The translations under genes and the position numbers were made by a program. From Rhizobium sp. RU36D (GTDB taxonomy: Bacteria; Pseudomonadota; Alphaproteobacteria; Rhizobiales; Rhizobiaceae): DNA of 64,000 nucleotides. The DNA lies in assembly GCF_900176345.1 (NCBI RefSeq), contig NZ_FWXU01000013.1, positions 62,001 through 126,000 on the forward strand. The letters run 5' to 3'. How positions within the stretch are numbered: position 1 is the stretch's first letter; each line of letters begins with the position of its first letter. Of the stretch, positions 44,139 to 52,639 are shown piece after piece. The notes under the pieces were generated by a model that was not told the DNA's origin, made no database searches, and saw only the letters and a list, made by a program, of their open reading frames with translations.

Positions 44139-44903
44139 TCATGCTTTCCATGATTTCGCCAGCGCGCGGGCGCCGCGCAGCAGGATGGCGCTATCGACAT
44201 CGACAGCGGTGAAGGTGGTGCCGGCTGCCACGGCCTCCTTCAGGAACTCCTGGTCGAGCGAGAGGATGCCCGCTGGCTTGCCGGCCGCGACAATGCGCCT
44301 GATGGCCTGGAGGATTGCGGCCTTGACCTCGGGATGGCCGGGATTGCCGGGGAAACCCATGATGGCGGCAAGGTCGGCAGGGCCGATGAAGATGCCGTCC
44401 ACGCCATCGACGGCGGCAATCGCTTCGATATTGCCCAGCGCCTCGGCGGTTTCGACCTGCAGCAACAGGCAGATTTCCTCGCTCGCCCGCGTCGCATAGT
44501 TCTCGATCAAGCCGTAGCGCGTCGCCCTGGTAATGCCGGCCAGGCCGCGCATGCCCTGGGGTGCGTAGCGCACGGCTGAGACGGCGCGCGCCGCCTCCTC
44601 GGCATTTTGCACGTAGGGAATGAGCAGGGTCTGGGCGCCGATGTCGAGCAGGCGTTTGATCTCGACCGCATCGTTCCAGCCGGGCCGCACGGCCGCATGG
44701 GTGAGATAGGGGGCTGCCGCCTGCAGCATGGCCTGCACCGTAGTCATCTCCACGGCGGTGTGCTCGGTGTCGATCAGCATCCAGTCGAAGCCGCAGCCTG
44801 CGAGTGCTTCGGCATGGCCGGAGCCGGGGATGGTGCACCAGATGCCAATCTGCTGCTGTCCGGCAGCGATTGCCGCCTTGAAGGGGTTCCTGATCAGGTC
44901 CAT
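44139..44903 (-). CDS. HpcH/HpaI-type aldolase
   Basis: A 254-residue class II pyruvate aldolase of the HpcH/HpaI family. Motifs: IGIWCTIPGSGHAEALAG, FDWMLIDTEHTAVEM with the active-site histidine, MRGLAGITRATRYG, CLLLQVETAEALGNIEAIA (metal-binding Glu) and DGIFIGPADLAAIMG (metal-binding Asp). It cleaves 2-keto-3-deoxy or 2,4-dihydroxy-acid compounds to pyruvate and an aldehyde. The ATG at 44903 has AGGAGAC upstream. It is 11 bases after the Gfo/Idh/MocA gene in the AroQ operon. The true substrate is unknown. Confidence 0.9.
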   Translation of the reverse strand: MDLIRNPFKAAIAAGQQQIGIWCTIPGSGHAEALAGCGFDWMLIDTEHTAVEMTTVQAMLQAAAPYLTHAAVRPGWNDAVEIKRLLDIGAQTLLIPYVQNAEEAARAVSAVRYAPQGMRGLAGITRATRYGLIENYATRASEEICLLLQVETAEALGNIEAIAAVDGVDGIFIGPADLAAIMGFPGNPGHPEVKAAILQAIRRIVAAGKPAGILSLDQEFLKEAVAAGTTFTAVDVDSAILLRGARALAKSWKA

Positions 44904-44914
44904 GCCGTCTCCTG

Positions 44915-45952
44915 CTAGAGTGTCTCGATGGTGATGCGCTGGCGGTCTCGAGCGGAGGCCTTCACCGCCTCGATCACCTGCAATGTTCGCGTTCCCTCGC
45001 GCCCTGATACGAGCGGCGGCTCTTGCGCCTGGATGACGCGGGCGAAATGTTCTGCCTGCAGCACCAGCGGATCGCCTGATGGGCGCGGCGCTGTCGTGGC
45101 CGATAGCGGCTCCCACCAGCTGCGCTTGCCCTCATGCCGCCAGAGCCGCACGCGCGGCAGTTCCAACGCGCCTTCCGTGCCGCCGATCACGTAGCAGGCC
45201 TGGTCCGTCTGGGGATAGGCCGGGTTTTCGCCCGAGGTCAGCTCCCAGCTCCAGGGGGCGGGAATGCAATCGGCGACATTCATCGTTCCGAGCGCACCGT
45301 TTTCGAATTCGAGAATGATGACACAGGCATCCTCGACCGCATTGCCGCGGACGGCCCGGCTTTCCACTGCCTGCACCGCGGCGACCTCGCCAACCAGATG
45401 GCGCATGAGGTCGATATCGTGGATAAGGTTGACGAGGACGGGGCCGGCGCCCGGCTGCCGGCGCCAGGCCACGTCGAAATAGTCGTCCGGCTTTGCCAGC
45501 CAGAACATGCCGTTGACGGAGACGGGCCGGCCGATCCGGCCCTCCGTGACAAGCGATTTCGCCGCCGCGATCAGCGGGTTGTAGCGGCGGTGATGGCCGG
45601 TCAGCAGCGGCACGCCGGCCGCCTCCGCCGCCTGCAGCAGCACCATCGCTTCCTCGACGCTGGTCGCAAACGGCTTTTCCACCAGGACGGGCAGGCCCTG
45701 CGCCACGCAGGCAAGCCCGCCTTCCACATGGATCTGGTTGGGCGTCGCCAGGATCACGCCATCGACAGTGTCAGGCGGCATGTCCGCCACGCTGGCGAAC
45801 CAGGGCAGGCCGAGCGACTGTGCCCTGTCCTTCGCTGCCGGTGCCGGATCGATGACGGCGGCAAGCCTTGCTCCCCTTGCCTGCCCCAGCGCCTCCATGT
45901 GGCGCAGGCCGATCAGGCCCGCGCCGACCACCGCGATGCGCGTCTCCTCCAC
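44915..45952 (-). CDS. Gfo/Idh/MocA family oxidoreductase
   Basis: A 345-residue NAD(P)-dependent dehydrogenase with a GTG start and a good TAAGG site. Features: AVVGAGLIGLRHMEAL, GVILATPNQIHVEGGLA, VLVEKPFATSVEEAMVL (catalytic EKP Lys), GHHRRYNPLIAAAKSL and VNLIHDIDLMRHLVGE (His-Asp pair). It follows aroQ by 9 bases, so it acts in the same pathway. In such a module it could be a quinate or shikimate dehydrogenase-type enzyme, but sequence alone does not show this. Confidence 0.9.
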   Translation of the reverse strand: MEETRIAVVGAGLIGLRHMEALGQARGARLAAVIDPAPAAKDRAQSLGLPWFASVADMPPDTVDGVILATPNQIHVEGGLACVAQGLPVLVEKPFATSVEEAMVLLQAAEAAGVPLLTGHHRRYNPLIAAAKSLVTEGRIGRPVSVNGMFWLAKPDDYFDVAWRRQPGAGPVLVNLIHDIDLMRHLVGEVAAVQAVESRAVRGNAVEDACVIILEFENGALGTMNVADCIPAPWSWELTSGENPAYPQTDQACYVIGGTEGALELPRVRLWRHEGKRSWWEPLSATTAPRPSGDPLVLQAEHFARVIQAQEPPLVSGREGTRTLQVIEAVKASARDRQRITIETL

Positions 45953-45961
45953 AGCATCGCC

Positions 45962-46399
45962 TTACTTGTTGAGGAGCGTCGCAAGCCGCCGCACGGCCGC
46001 CTGATAGCCCTCTGTGCCGAGGCCGGCGATCACGCCTTCCGCGCGGGCGGAGACGAAGGAATGGTGGCGGAATTCCTCGCGCTTGTGGATGTTGGAGATA
46101 TGCACCTCGATCACGGGTCCGTCGAAGGCGTTGAGCGCATCGAGGATGGCAACTGACGTGTGGGAATAGGCGCCGGGATTGATGATGATGCCGGCGGCCT
46201 CGGTGCGGGCGGTGTGGATCTGCTCGACAATCACGCCCTCGTGGTTGGACTGGAACAGCTCGACCGACAGGCCCAGCGTTTCGCCAAGCTTGGCGCAATC
46301 GGCGGCGACATCGGCCAGCGTCTCGCGGCCGTAGATTTCCGGCTGGCGCTGGCCAAGCAGATTGAGGTTCGGGCCGTTCAGGATGTGGATCTTTTTCAT
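45962..46399 (-). CDS. aroQ: type II 3-dehydroquinate dehydratase
   Basis: A 145-residue dodecamer-forming enzyme that interconverts 3-dehydroquinate and 3-dehydroshikimate. Motifs [35 protein letters not shown] and [18 protein letters not shown] contain the active-site Tyr, Arg, His and Asn residues of the type II class. The ATG at 46399 has AGAGGC upstream. It begins a minus-strand operon and is divergent from a TRAP transporter operon that ends with an AroE-like gene. With that context a catabolic role in quinate or shikimate use is more likely than aromatic amino-acid synthesis. Confidence 0.95.
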   Translation of the reverse strand: MKKIHILNGPNLNLLGQRQPEIYGRETLADVAADCAKLGETLGLSVELFQSNHEGVIVEQIHTARTEAAGIIINPGAYSHTSVAILDALNAFDGPVIEVHISNIHKREEFRHHSFVSARAEGVIAGLGTEGYQAAVRRLATLLNK

Positions 46400-46733
46400 G
46401 ATGCCTCTATCGGTCGAAGGTGTGCGATGCCGCCGGGACGACCGGGTCCTTAGCGGCGGCAAGATAGGCTTGTAACACCGGTTTGCACCGGCGGACGACA
46501 GTTGATGAATGGGCGACCGCATCATCCTCCCGAACGGCCTTCAGAGCGAAGATAGCCGAGGCCGGCGCCGATGCAAAGAAAAAATCGATTATCCACCGCA
46601 TCCGCAGATAGACAAAAACTGTCGATTATTTGCGATCCATAAGGTGGACGGTAGACACATGGTGTATTTCCTGCCAGTGTCCGTCAACGGCTCCGGGAGG
46701 GAGCACGTCTGCCAAGGACCAGGAGGAGAAACC
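46400..46733. promoter_or_regulatory. divergent promoter region with two TCGATTAT sites
   Basis: This 334-base gap separates aroQ and the TRAP operon. It contains TCGATTAT at 46585-46592 and again at 46622-46629 (37 bases apart). The reverse complement ATAATCGA recurs at 51182-51189 in the promoter region of the two GntR regulator genes at the far end of the locus. A strong AGGAGGAG site precedes the TRAP binding protein start. Seen directly; a shared operator is inference. Confidence 0.45.
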
Positions 46734-47729
46734 ATGTCATCGACCATTACCCGCCGCACGCTGCTGGCCGCAACGGCCGCCGCCACGCTGCTCACCGCAG
46801 GCTTTGCCCAGGCGCAGGACAAGATCCGTCTGCGCATGTCCACCGTCGCCACCGAAACGGACCAGCGCACCGTGGCGCTGAAGGAAGTCTTTGGCCCCGG
46901 CGTTGCCGATTTTGCCTCGTATGAGCCGCATTACAACGGCACGCTGTTCAAGCAGGCGACGGAACTGGAAGCCATTTCGCGCGGCAACCTGGAAATGGCC
47001 ATCACCTCGGCCCAGGAAGTCGCGACCTTCTTCCCGGAATTCTCGGTCTTCACCGCCGGCTACCTGCATCGTGACGCAGCCCATCAGGTGGCCGTGTTCA
47101 ATTCGCCGCTGATGCAGCCCTTCAAGGACAAGATCGAGTCCGAAATGGGCGTCAAGCTGCTGACGGTCATGTATCTCGGCCGTCGCCACGTGAACCTGCG
47201 CACCGAGCAGGAAGTGAAGACGCCCGCCGATCTCGCCGGCGTGAAGCTGCGCATGCCCGGCACCGATGCCTGGCAGTTCCTCGGCAATGCGTTGGGCGCC
47301 AGCGCCGTGCCGGTGGCCTTCGGCGAAATCTATACCGCCCTGCAGAGTGGCGCGATCGACGGCCAGGACAACCCGCTTCCGACCGTGCGCGACAGCAAGT
47401 TCTACGAAGTGACCAAGCAGATCGTGCTGACCTCGCATCTCGTCGACCTGAATTACCTGGCGCTGTCCAAGAAGGTCTGGGACGCCATGACGCCGGAGCA
47501 GCAGGCCGCCACCCAGAAGGCCGCCGATGCCGCAGCAGAAGCTGCGCGCACCAAGCAGTTGAAGCTTGAGGACGAACTGGTGGCCTTCATGAAGGAAAAG
47601 GGCCTGAAGGTCTATGAACCCGACATCAACGCCTTCCGCACGCATGTGCAGGCGGCCTACCTGAAGTCCGACTATGCCAAGGCATGGCCCGAAGGCATCG
47701 TCGATGCCATCAACGCCGCCGGCAAGTAA
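46734..47729 (+). CDS. TRAP transporter substrate-binding protein (DctP type)
   Basis: A 331-residue periplasmic protein with signal MSSTITRRTLLAATAAATLL and cleavage near AQA. The TRAP binding pattern is clear: MYLGRRHVNLRTEQEVKTP, LAGVKLRMPGTDAWQFLGNA (with the ligand-binding Arg), VPVAFGEIYTALQSGAIDGQ and DNPLPTVRDSKFYEV. The start at 46734 follows AGGAGGAG. It delivers its ligand to the DctQM membrane pair encoded directly after it. Confidence 0.94.
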   Translation: MSSTITRRTLLAATAAATLLTAGFAQAQDKIRLRMSTVATETDQRTVALKEVFGPGVADFASYEPHYNGTLFKQATELEAISRGNLEMAITSAQEVATFFPEFSVFTAGYLHRDAAHQVAVFNSPLMQPFKDKIESEMGVKLLTVMYLGRRHVNLRTEQEVKTPADLAGVKLRMPGTDAWQFLGNALGASAVPVAFGEIYTALQSGAIDGQDNPLPTVRDSKFYEVTKQIVLTSHLVDLNYLALSKKVWDAMTPEQQAATQKAADAAAEAARTKQLKLEDELVAFMKEKGLKVYEPDINAFRTHVQAAYLKSDYAKAWPEGIVDAINAAGK

Positions 47730-47741
47730 GGCTTAAATCCC

Positions 47742-48263
47742 ATGCAGCGCCTCCTGGAAAGGCTGCGGCAAGGGGCTGATGGCGTGGCGGCGGCGATGCT
47801 CGCCGCCATGTTCATCCTGTTCCTCGTCCAGATCGTCAGCCGCTATATCCTGAACCTGTCGCTCGGCTGGACCATTGAGGCATGCCTGACCCTGTGGCTG
47901 TGGATCGTCTTCTGGGGCTGCGCCTTCTGCCTGCGGCCATCGGACCACATCCGGTTCGACATACTCTATCTTTCGGTCAACCGGCCGACGCAGCGGATTT
48001 TCTCCGCTGTGGCGGCGCTCGCCATCGTCATAGCCTTTGTCGTGTCCTTCCTGCCGACCTATGACTATGTCGAATTCTACAAGATCAAGAAAAGTGCGAC
48101 GCTGCGCATGCCGCTGAGCTATGTCTTCAGCATCTATATGGTTTTCATGGTGATGATCATCCTGCGCTATGGCTGGATGCTGGTCGATTTCGTCAGGGGC
48201 AAGGAAGATATCGAAGGGCAGATCACCTCCTATGATGTGATCGATACGGAGACCGGTCGATGA
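47742..48263 (+). CDS. TRAP transporter small permease (DctQ type)
   Basis: A 173-residue membrane protein with four helices (for example VAAAMLAAMFILFLVQIVSRY) and the DctQ signature WTIEACLTLWLWIVFWGCAF. It starts 12 bases after the binding protein and overlaps the large permease by four bases (ATGA). Confidence 0.93.
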   Translation: MQRLLERLRQGADGVAAAMLAAMFILFLVQIVSRYILNLSLGWTIEACLTLWLWIVFWGCAFCLRPSDHIRFDILYLSVNRPTQRIFSAVAALAIVIAFVVSFLPTYDYVEFYKIKKSATLRMPLSYVFSIYMVFMVMIILRYGWMLVDFVRGKEDIEGQITSYDVIDTETGR

Positions 48264-49555
48264 GCTTCGAATTCACGCTGTGCCTCGTCACGCTGTTCGT
48301 TGCGGCGGCCATCGGCATGCCCATCGCCTTTGCCATGATCGTCTCGGCGATCGTCTATCTGTTCGCCTCCGGCCAGGACCTGGCGCTTGCGGCCGAGCAA
48401 CTGATCCAGAGCGTCTATGACAGCTTCGTGCTGCTCGCCGTGCCGCTGTTCATCGTGGCGGCCAACATCATGAATGTCGGCGAGATCAGCGACCGGCTTC
48501 TCGCCTTCTGCAAGGCGCTGGTCGGTCGCTTCAAGGGCGGCATGGCGCAGGTCGATATCCTGGTCAGCCTTATCTTTTCCGGCATGTCCGGCTCGGCCGT
48601 TGCCGATGCCGCCGGCGTCGGCAAGATCACCATCCGCATGATGCTGAAGACCGGCCACTACACGCCGGGATTTGCCGGCGCCGTGGTCGCCGCGTCCGCC
48701 ACCATCGGGCCGATCATCCCGCCGTCCATTCCGCTCGTTCTCTATGCGCTCGTCTCCGATGCCTCGATCGGCTACCTCTTCCTCGGCGGCGTCGTCCCTG
48801 GCCTGTTGATGACGGCCGTGCTGATGATCATGAACTCGGTGATCGCCAATCGCCGCCATATCCCAGCGGAAGAGGCGGTGCCGCTGCGCGAACTCCCGCG
48901 GATAACCTTCCGGGCGCTGCCGGCGCTGATGATGCCCGTCATCCTGCTCGCCGGCATCTATGGTGGTGCCACCACGCCGACCGAAGCCGCGGCCGTCGCT
49001 GCCTTCTATGCGCTGCTGGTCTCCGGCCTGCTTTACCGTTCGCTGAGCCTTCGCTCGCTCTACAACGTGTTTCTCGACTCCTCCAGGTCATCTGCTTCGG
49101 TGGGCCTGGTCATCGGCTCGGCGCTGATCTTCAACTACATCGTGGCCGCGGAAAACATTCCGGCCGCGCTGTCGAACCTGCTGGCGACCCTGGAACTCTC
49201 CCGCTGGCAGTTCCTGATCTTCGTCAACGTGCTGTTCCTGCTGCTGGGCTGCGTGCTGGATGCCACGACGATCATCCTGGTCATCATCCCGCTGTTCCTG
49301 CCGACGGTGAAGGCGCTTGGCATTGACCCCATCCATTTTGGCGTCGTCGCGGTCGTCAACTGCATGATCGGCCTGATCACGCCGCCCTATGGCATGCTGC
49401 TGTTTGTCATCAACGGCACCACGGGGATTGCGATCAAGGACATCGTGCGGGAGGGCTTCCCGTTCCTGATCGCCCTGCTGATCGCACTTGCTCTGCTGAC
49501 TGCGTTTCCGGAGCTGGTGCTGGCCCTGCCCCGTCTCCTGGGTTACGAGGGCTGA
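48260..49555 (+). CDS. TRAP transporter large permease (DctM type)
   Basis: A 431-residue membrane protein with about twelve helices. It contains FSGMSGSAVADAAGVGKITI, VVAASATIGPIIPPSIPLVL and IIPLFLPTVKALGIDPIHFG, all highly conserved in DctM. It forms the sodium-driven channel with DctQ and ends 2 bases before the AroE-like gene. Confidence 0.95.
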   Translation: MSFEFTLCLVTLFVAAAIGMPIAFAMIVSAIVYLFASGQDLALAAEQLIQSVYDSFVLLAVPLFIVAANIMNVGEISDRLLAFCKALVGRFKGGMAQVDILVSLIFSGMSGSAVADAAGVGKITIRMMLKTGHYTPGFAGAVVAASATIGPIIPPSIPLVLYALVSDASIGYLFLGGVVPGLLMTAVLMIMNSVIANRRHIPAEEAVPLRELPRITFRALPALMMPVILLAGIYGGATTPTEAAAVAAFYALLVSGLLYRSLSLRSLYNVFLDSSRSSASVGLVIGSALIFNYIVAAENIPAALSNLLATLELSRWQFLIFVNVLFLLLGCVLDATTIILVIIPLFLPTVKALGIDPIHFGVVAVVNCMIGLITPPYGMLLFVINGTTGIAIKDIVREGFPFLIALLIALALLTAFPELVLALPRLLGYEG

Positions 49556-49557
49556 CC

Positions 49558-50406
49558 GTGGCAAACAATGGCAAGACGCTGCGCCTCGGCTTGATCGGCG
49601 GCAATATCCTGGCGACCCGCTCGCCATCCCTGCATATCGTCTGCGGCCTGTCGGTCGGGCTCAACACGACCTATGACCTGCTGGTGCCGGCGGAGTTTGG
49701 GCTGGGCTTCGCCGACATGGTCGCCCACTGTCGCAAGTCCGGCTTCGACGGCGTCAACGTCACCTATCCGCACAAGGAAGAGGCGGTGCTGGCGGCTGAA
49801 CCCGGCGACCCTGCCGTCGCGGCCATGGGCTCGTCCAACACGCTGCGCCTGCAGGCAGACACCCCGCAAGCCTTCAACACCGACCATAGCGGCTTCGTCG
49901 CCGCCTACCGCGAGCGCTGGGGCGATAGCTCACCCGGCCGGGTGCTGGTGATTGGTACCGGCGGCGTGGGCCGTGCCGTGGTGTTCGGGCTTGCGACGCT
50001 CGGCGCATCGGAGGTGCTTCTGTACGACACCGACGCGACCAAGGCGGCAGCACTGAGGACCGCCGTCAGTGCCTATCACGGCATGCCGGTGCGAGAGATC
50101 GACGAAACCATGCTGCGCGATCTTGCCGGTGTCGATGGAGTGATCAACTGCACCCCGCTCGGCATGATCGGCCGGGCGGGATCGCCGTTGCCGGCCGGTG
50201 TTCGCGGTCGCCCGCGCTGGGCCTTCGATGCCGTCTATACGCCGGAACACACCGAGTTTCGCGGCCAGGTGGAAGCGCTCGGCGCCGACTTCCTGTCAGG
50301 CTACGAGCTTTATTTCCACCAGGGCATCCACGCTTTCGAGATCTTCTCGGGTCGCAAGGTGGAGGACCAGGCCTGGGTGCGCCGGGTGCTGAACCACAAG
50401 GGCTAG
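49558..50406 (+). CDS. shikimate dehydrogenase family protein (AroE-like)
   Basis: A 282-residue enzyme with GTG start. Motifs: LIGGNILATRSPSLHIVCG (substrate region), VNVTYPHKEEAV with the catalytic lysine, NTDHSGF, VIGTGGVGRAVVFG (NAD(P)-binding loop), INCTPLGMI and YELYFHQGIHAFEIFSG. The substrate loop differs from classical AroE, and the location in a TRAP operon points to a catabolic shikimate, quinate or related dehydrogenase. The cofactor loop ending VLLYDTDATKA has an acidic residue that favours NAD rather than NADP, an inference. Confidence 0.88.
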   Translation: MANNGKTLRLGLIGGNILATRSPSLHIVCGLSVGLNTTYDLLVPAEFGLGFADMVAHCRKSGFDGVNVTYPHKEEAVLAAEPGDPAVAAMGSSNTLRLQADTPQAFNTDHSGFVAAYRERWGDSSPGRVLVIGTGGVGRAVVFGLATLGASEVLLYDTDATKAAALRTAVSAYHGMPVREIDETMLRDLAGVDGVINCTPLGMIGRAGSPLPAGVRGRPRWAFDAVYTPEHTEFRGQVEALGADFLSGYELYFHQGIHAFEIFSGRKVEDQAWVRRVLNHKG

Positions 50407-50413
50407 CACGGGA

Positions 50414-51109
50414 TCAAGCCGGCGCCTTGTGGCCGGCGGCATGGGCGGCGAGCGCATGGGCGACGCCGTGGTCGATATGGGTGGCGAGCAGCGACTGGGC
50501 GAGATCGACATCGCGGGCAAGGGCGGCATCCAGAAGCGCCTTGTGTTCCGCGGCGGCGACGGCGCCACGAAAAGTGAGATAGACCATCTGGTAGCGGAGG
50601 TATTTGTCGAACACCACCTGATGCACGGCCATGACCTCGGCGGAACGGCAGGCCTTGATCATGGTCTGGTGGAAGCCGAAATCGTAGCGCTTCCATTCGC
50701 TGCGATCACAGGCCTCGCCTGCTATCATGCGCTGTTCGATGCGGCTGAGCTTGTGATGGGCGGCCACGAGGTCGCTTTCCCAGGCGACGTCGCCTGACCG
50801 CAGGGACTTCGCCAGCGCGTCGAGTTCGATCAGCTTGCGCAGGGCGGCGAGCTCCTGGAGGTTTTCTGCGGAGATCGGCGCCACGGCAAAGCCGCGCTGG
50901 TCCTCGCTGACGACAAGGCCTTCCGAGGTCAGCCGGTTGAGCACTTCGCGCAGGGTGGGAACCGATGCGCCATAGGTTTCCTTCAGGTCTTCGAGCCTGA
51001 GCCGCTGGCCGGGGGGCAGCTTGCCGAAAATGACATCGCCGCGCAGCCTGAGATAGGTCTGTTGGAAAAGGGACGTGGTCAAGACATCCTCCGCAGGCGC
51101 CCGGATCAT
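50414..51109 (-). CDS. FCD-type GntR regulator 1
   Basis: A 231-residue regulator. The winged helix is at residues about 12-80 (RLRGDVIFGKLPPGQRLRL, VPTLREVLNRLTSEGLV) followed by an FCD ligand-binding domain (NLQELAALRKLIELDALAKS with conserved Asp/His metal residues further on). It is convergent with the AroE-like gene and divergent from a close paralogue, sharing DQRGFAVAPISAENL with DQRGYRVVPVSQENL there. It likely controls the locus in response to a carboxylate. Confidence 0.92.
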   Translation of the reverse strand: MIRAPAEDVLTTSLFQQTYLRLRGDVIFGKLPPGQRLRLEDLKETYGASVPTLREVLNRLTSEGLVVSEDQRGFAVAPISAENLQELAALRKLIELDALAKSLRSGDVAWESDLVAAHHKLSRIEQRMIAGEACDRSEWKRYDFGFHQTMIKACRSAEVMAVHQVVFDKYLRYQMVYLTFRGAVAAAEHKALLDAALARDVDLAQSLLATHIDHGVAHALAAHAAGHKAPA

Positions 51110-51173
51110 GTGTTGTCACAGCTGTTTGTCGCCGGATCGCCTTTTCTCAATACATCATCTATGATCGTCGAAA

Positions 51174-51189
51174 TATACGGTATAATCGA
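51174..51189. promoter_or_regulatory. candidate FCD-GntR operator
   Basis: A palindrome TATAC-G-GTATA at 51174-51184, overlapping the ATAATCGA motif (51182-51189) that also occurs, inverted, twice upstream of the TRAP operon. It lies 24 bases before the second GntR gene and between the two divergent regulators, so autoregulation and joint control of the locus is plausible. Confidence 0.5.
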
Positions 51190-51213
51190 AATCATCGTTT
51201 TTTGCAGGGACCC

Positions 51214-51882
51214 ATGGTCGACGCACCGCGCAAGGAAACCATATCGAGCCGCATCTCCGGCATGCTGCGCGAGCAGATCCTGAAGGGCGAACTCGCGCCG
51301 GGATCAAAGGTCAATCTCGACCGGTTGCGCGAGCAGCACGACGTGTCGATCAGCCCGCTGCGCGAAGCGGTGTCGCGGCTGGTGGCGGATGGACTGGTGG
51401 AATTCGAAGACCAGCGCGGCTATCGCGTTGTGCCGGTCTCCCAGGAAAACCTGGCGGAGGTGATCCTGCTCCGGTCGGAACTGGAGGTGATGGCGCTGCG
51501 GCAGAGCATCGCCCATGGCGATCTCGAATGGGAGAGCAACGTGATCCGCGCGCTGCATCGGCTGACCCATACCAGCCGTGGCACCGACGGCGTGGATGCG
51601 TGGGAGGCGGCCCATACGGCGTTTCACACGGCGCTGGTCGGCGGCTGCGGCATGCCGCTGCTCATTACCTTCTGCACCATGCTGAACAACATGACCGACC
51701 GCTACCGCCGCCTGCTGCCACCGCCTGATGTCGCCGAGCGCGATGTCACGGCCGAACACGAGGCGATCGCCATGGCCGCCACCGCCCGCGATGCGGACGA
51801 AGCCTGCGACGCCCTGAAGCGCCACATAAGGAAAACCGGAGAGGACTTGGCTGCAAGGTTTGCGGCGGGGCGTCACGAATGA
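51214..51882 (+). CDS. FCD-type GntR regulator 2
   Basis: A 222-residue regulator, paralogous to the one at 50414. Winged helix: ISSRISGMLREQILKGELAP, VSISPLREAVSRLVADGLVE; FCD domain follows with NLAEVILLRSELEVMALRQS and histidines in WEAAHTAFHTALVGGCG and TAEHEAIAMAATARD as expected for the metal site. The ATG at 51214 (GCAGGGA upstream) is preferred to the TTG at 51202. Divergent from its paralogue across 104 bases with the palindrome described. Confidence 0.92.
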   Translation: MVDAPRKETISSRISGMLREQILKGELAPGSKVNLDRLREQHDVSISPLREAVSRLVADGLVEFEDQRGYRVVPVSQENLAEVILLRSELEVMALRQSIAHGDLEWESNVIRALHRLTHTSRGTDGVDAWEAAHTAFHTALVGGCGMPLLITFCTMLNNMTDRYRRLLPPPDVAERDVTAEHEAIAMAATARDADEACDALKRHIRKTGEDLAARFAAGRHE

Positions 51883-52091
51883 AACTGTCCGATTTTGCGG
51901 ACATATAGCTGGTGAATCTGGCGCTGATCCTATCCAGGCCTGACTGTCAATCGCCCACATGTATCACCCAAGACTATCGCATACAGGACACCCCTGGTGG
52001 TTCTGGGCCCCCTCTTATTCCCCCGGGAAGCAGTGCCGAGCGTATGCGACGCGATCAGGGGGCTTACCTCCACAGCTTTGGCGCTTCGCGC

Positions 52092-52220
52092 TCCCCCTCA
52101 TCCCCCTGCCGGGACCTTCTCCCCGCTGGGGAGAAGAGGGCAAGGACCGCAACGGTTCCGTTCCTCCTCTCCCCCGCGGGGAGAGGGTGGCCGAGCACAG
52201 CGGAGGCCGGGTGAGGGGGC
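52092..52220. repeat. degenerate palindromic mosaic element, copy E
   Basis: A C/G-rich stretch with CCTTCTCCCCGCTGGGGAGAAG near the left and CTCTCCCCCGCGGGGAGAG near the right, plus CCCCCTCATCCC and GGGTGAGGGGG as outer partners. It is a familiar rhizobial intergenic pattern, different in sequence from copies A-D. The 401-base gap 51883-52283 holds nothing else that I can support. Confidence 0.65.
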
Positions 52221-52283
52221 GCCTCGAAACTCGCTGCTTACGGTGTGGAGCGTATCGATAATCTGGAATAGATCGGATGTCGG

Positions 52284-52622
52284 TCACTCTTCGAAGAGAG
52301 TGGTCTTCTTCCCGACCCAGCCGTTCTGCGCCGAGACGACGGCGAAATATGCTGTTTTGGCCGCCATGTCGTTCGTGAAGAACTTCAATTTTCCATCACG
52401 TTTAGCTAAGGCCGCCTGCTCGGCAGAGCATGCCTTAAGGACGAGACGCGACGCCTTGCGTGCGTCGATGTCTTTGGCACTGAAATCCTTGGCCGAACGA
52501 TCGATGCATTTCGTCCATGCCTTGAGGTCTGCCTTGAAATTTTGATGTTGGCCATATTCTGGCGTCGCTGTGCATGACGCCAAACCGAAGACACTGAACA
52601 AAACAAGCGCGACGTATCTCAT
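52284..52622 (-). CDS. hypothetical lipoprotein
   Basis: A 112-residue protein with a lipoprotein signal MRYVALVLFSVFGLASC; the lipobox LASC makes Cys17 the lipidated residue. The mature part is small, mostly charged and helical, with two more Cys (KCIDRS and KACSAEQ) that may form a disulfide. No family recognised. The ATG at 52622 lies 17 bases from the livF stop on the same strand, but a link to the transporter is doubtful. Confidence 0.65.
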   Translation of the reverse strand: MRYVALVLFSVFGLASCTATPEYGQHQNFKADLKAWTKCIDRSAKDFSAKDIDARKASRLVLKACSAEQAALAKRDGKLKFFTNDMAAKTAYFAVVSAQNGWVGKKTTLFEE

Positions 52623-52639
52623 TGCTGGCCCCCCCCCCC

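Noticed and set aside
43166-51882. Biosynthetic shikimate pathway cluster
   Set aside because: Only AroQ and an AroE-like protein are present, together with transport and aldolase genes; no chorismate genes.
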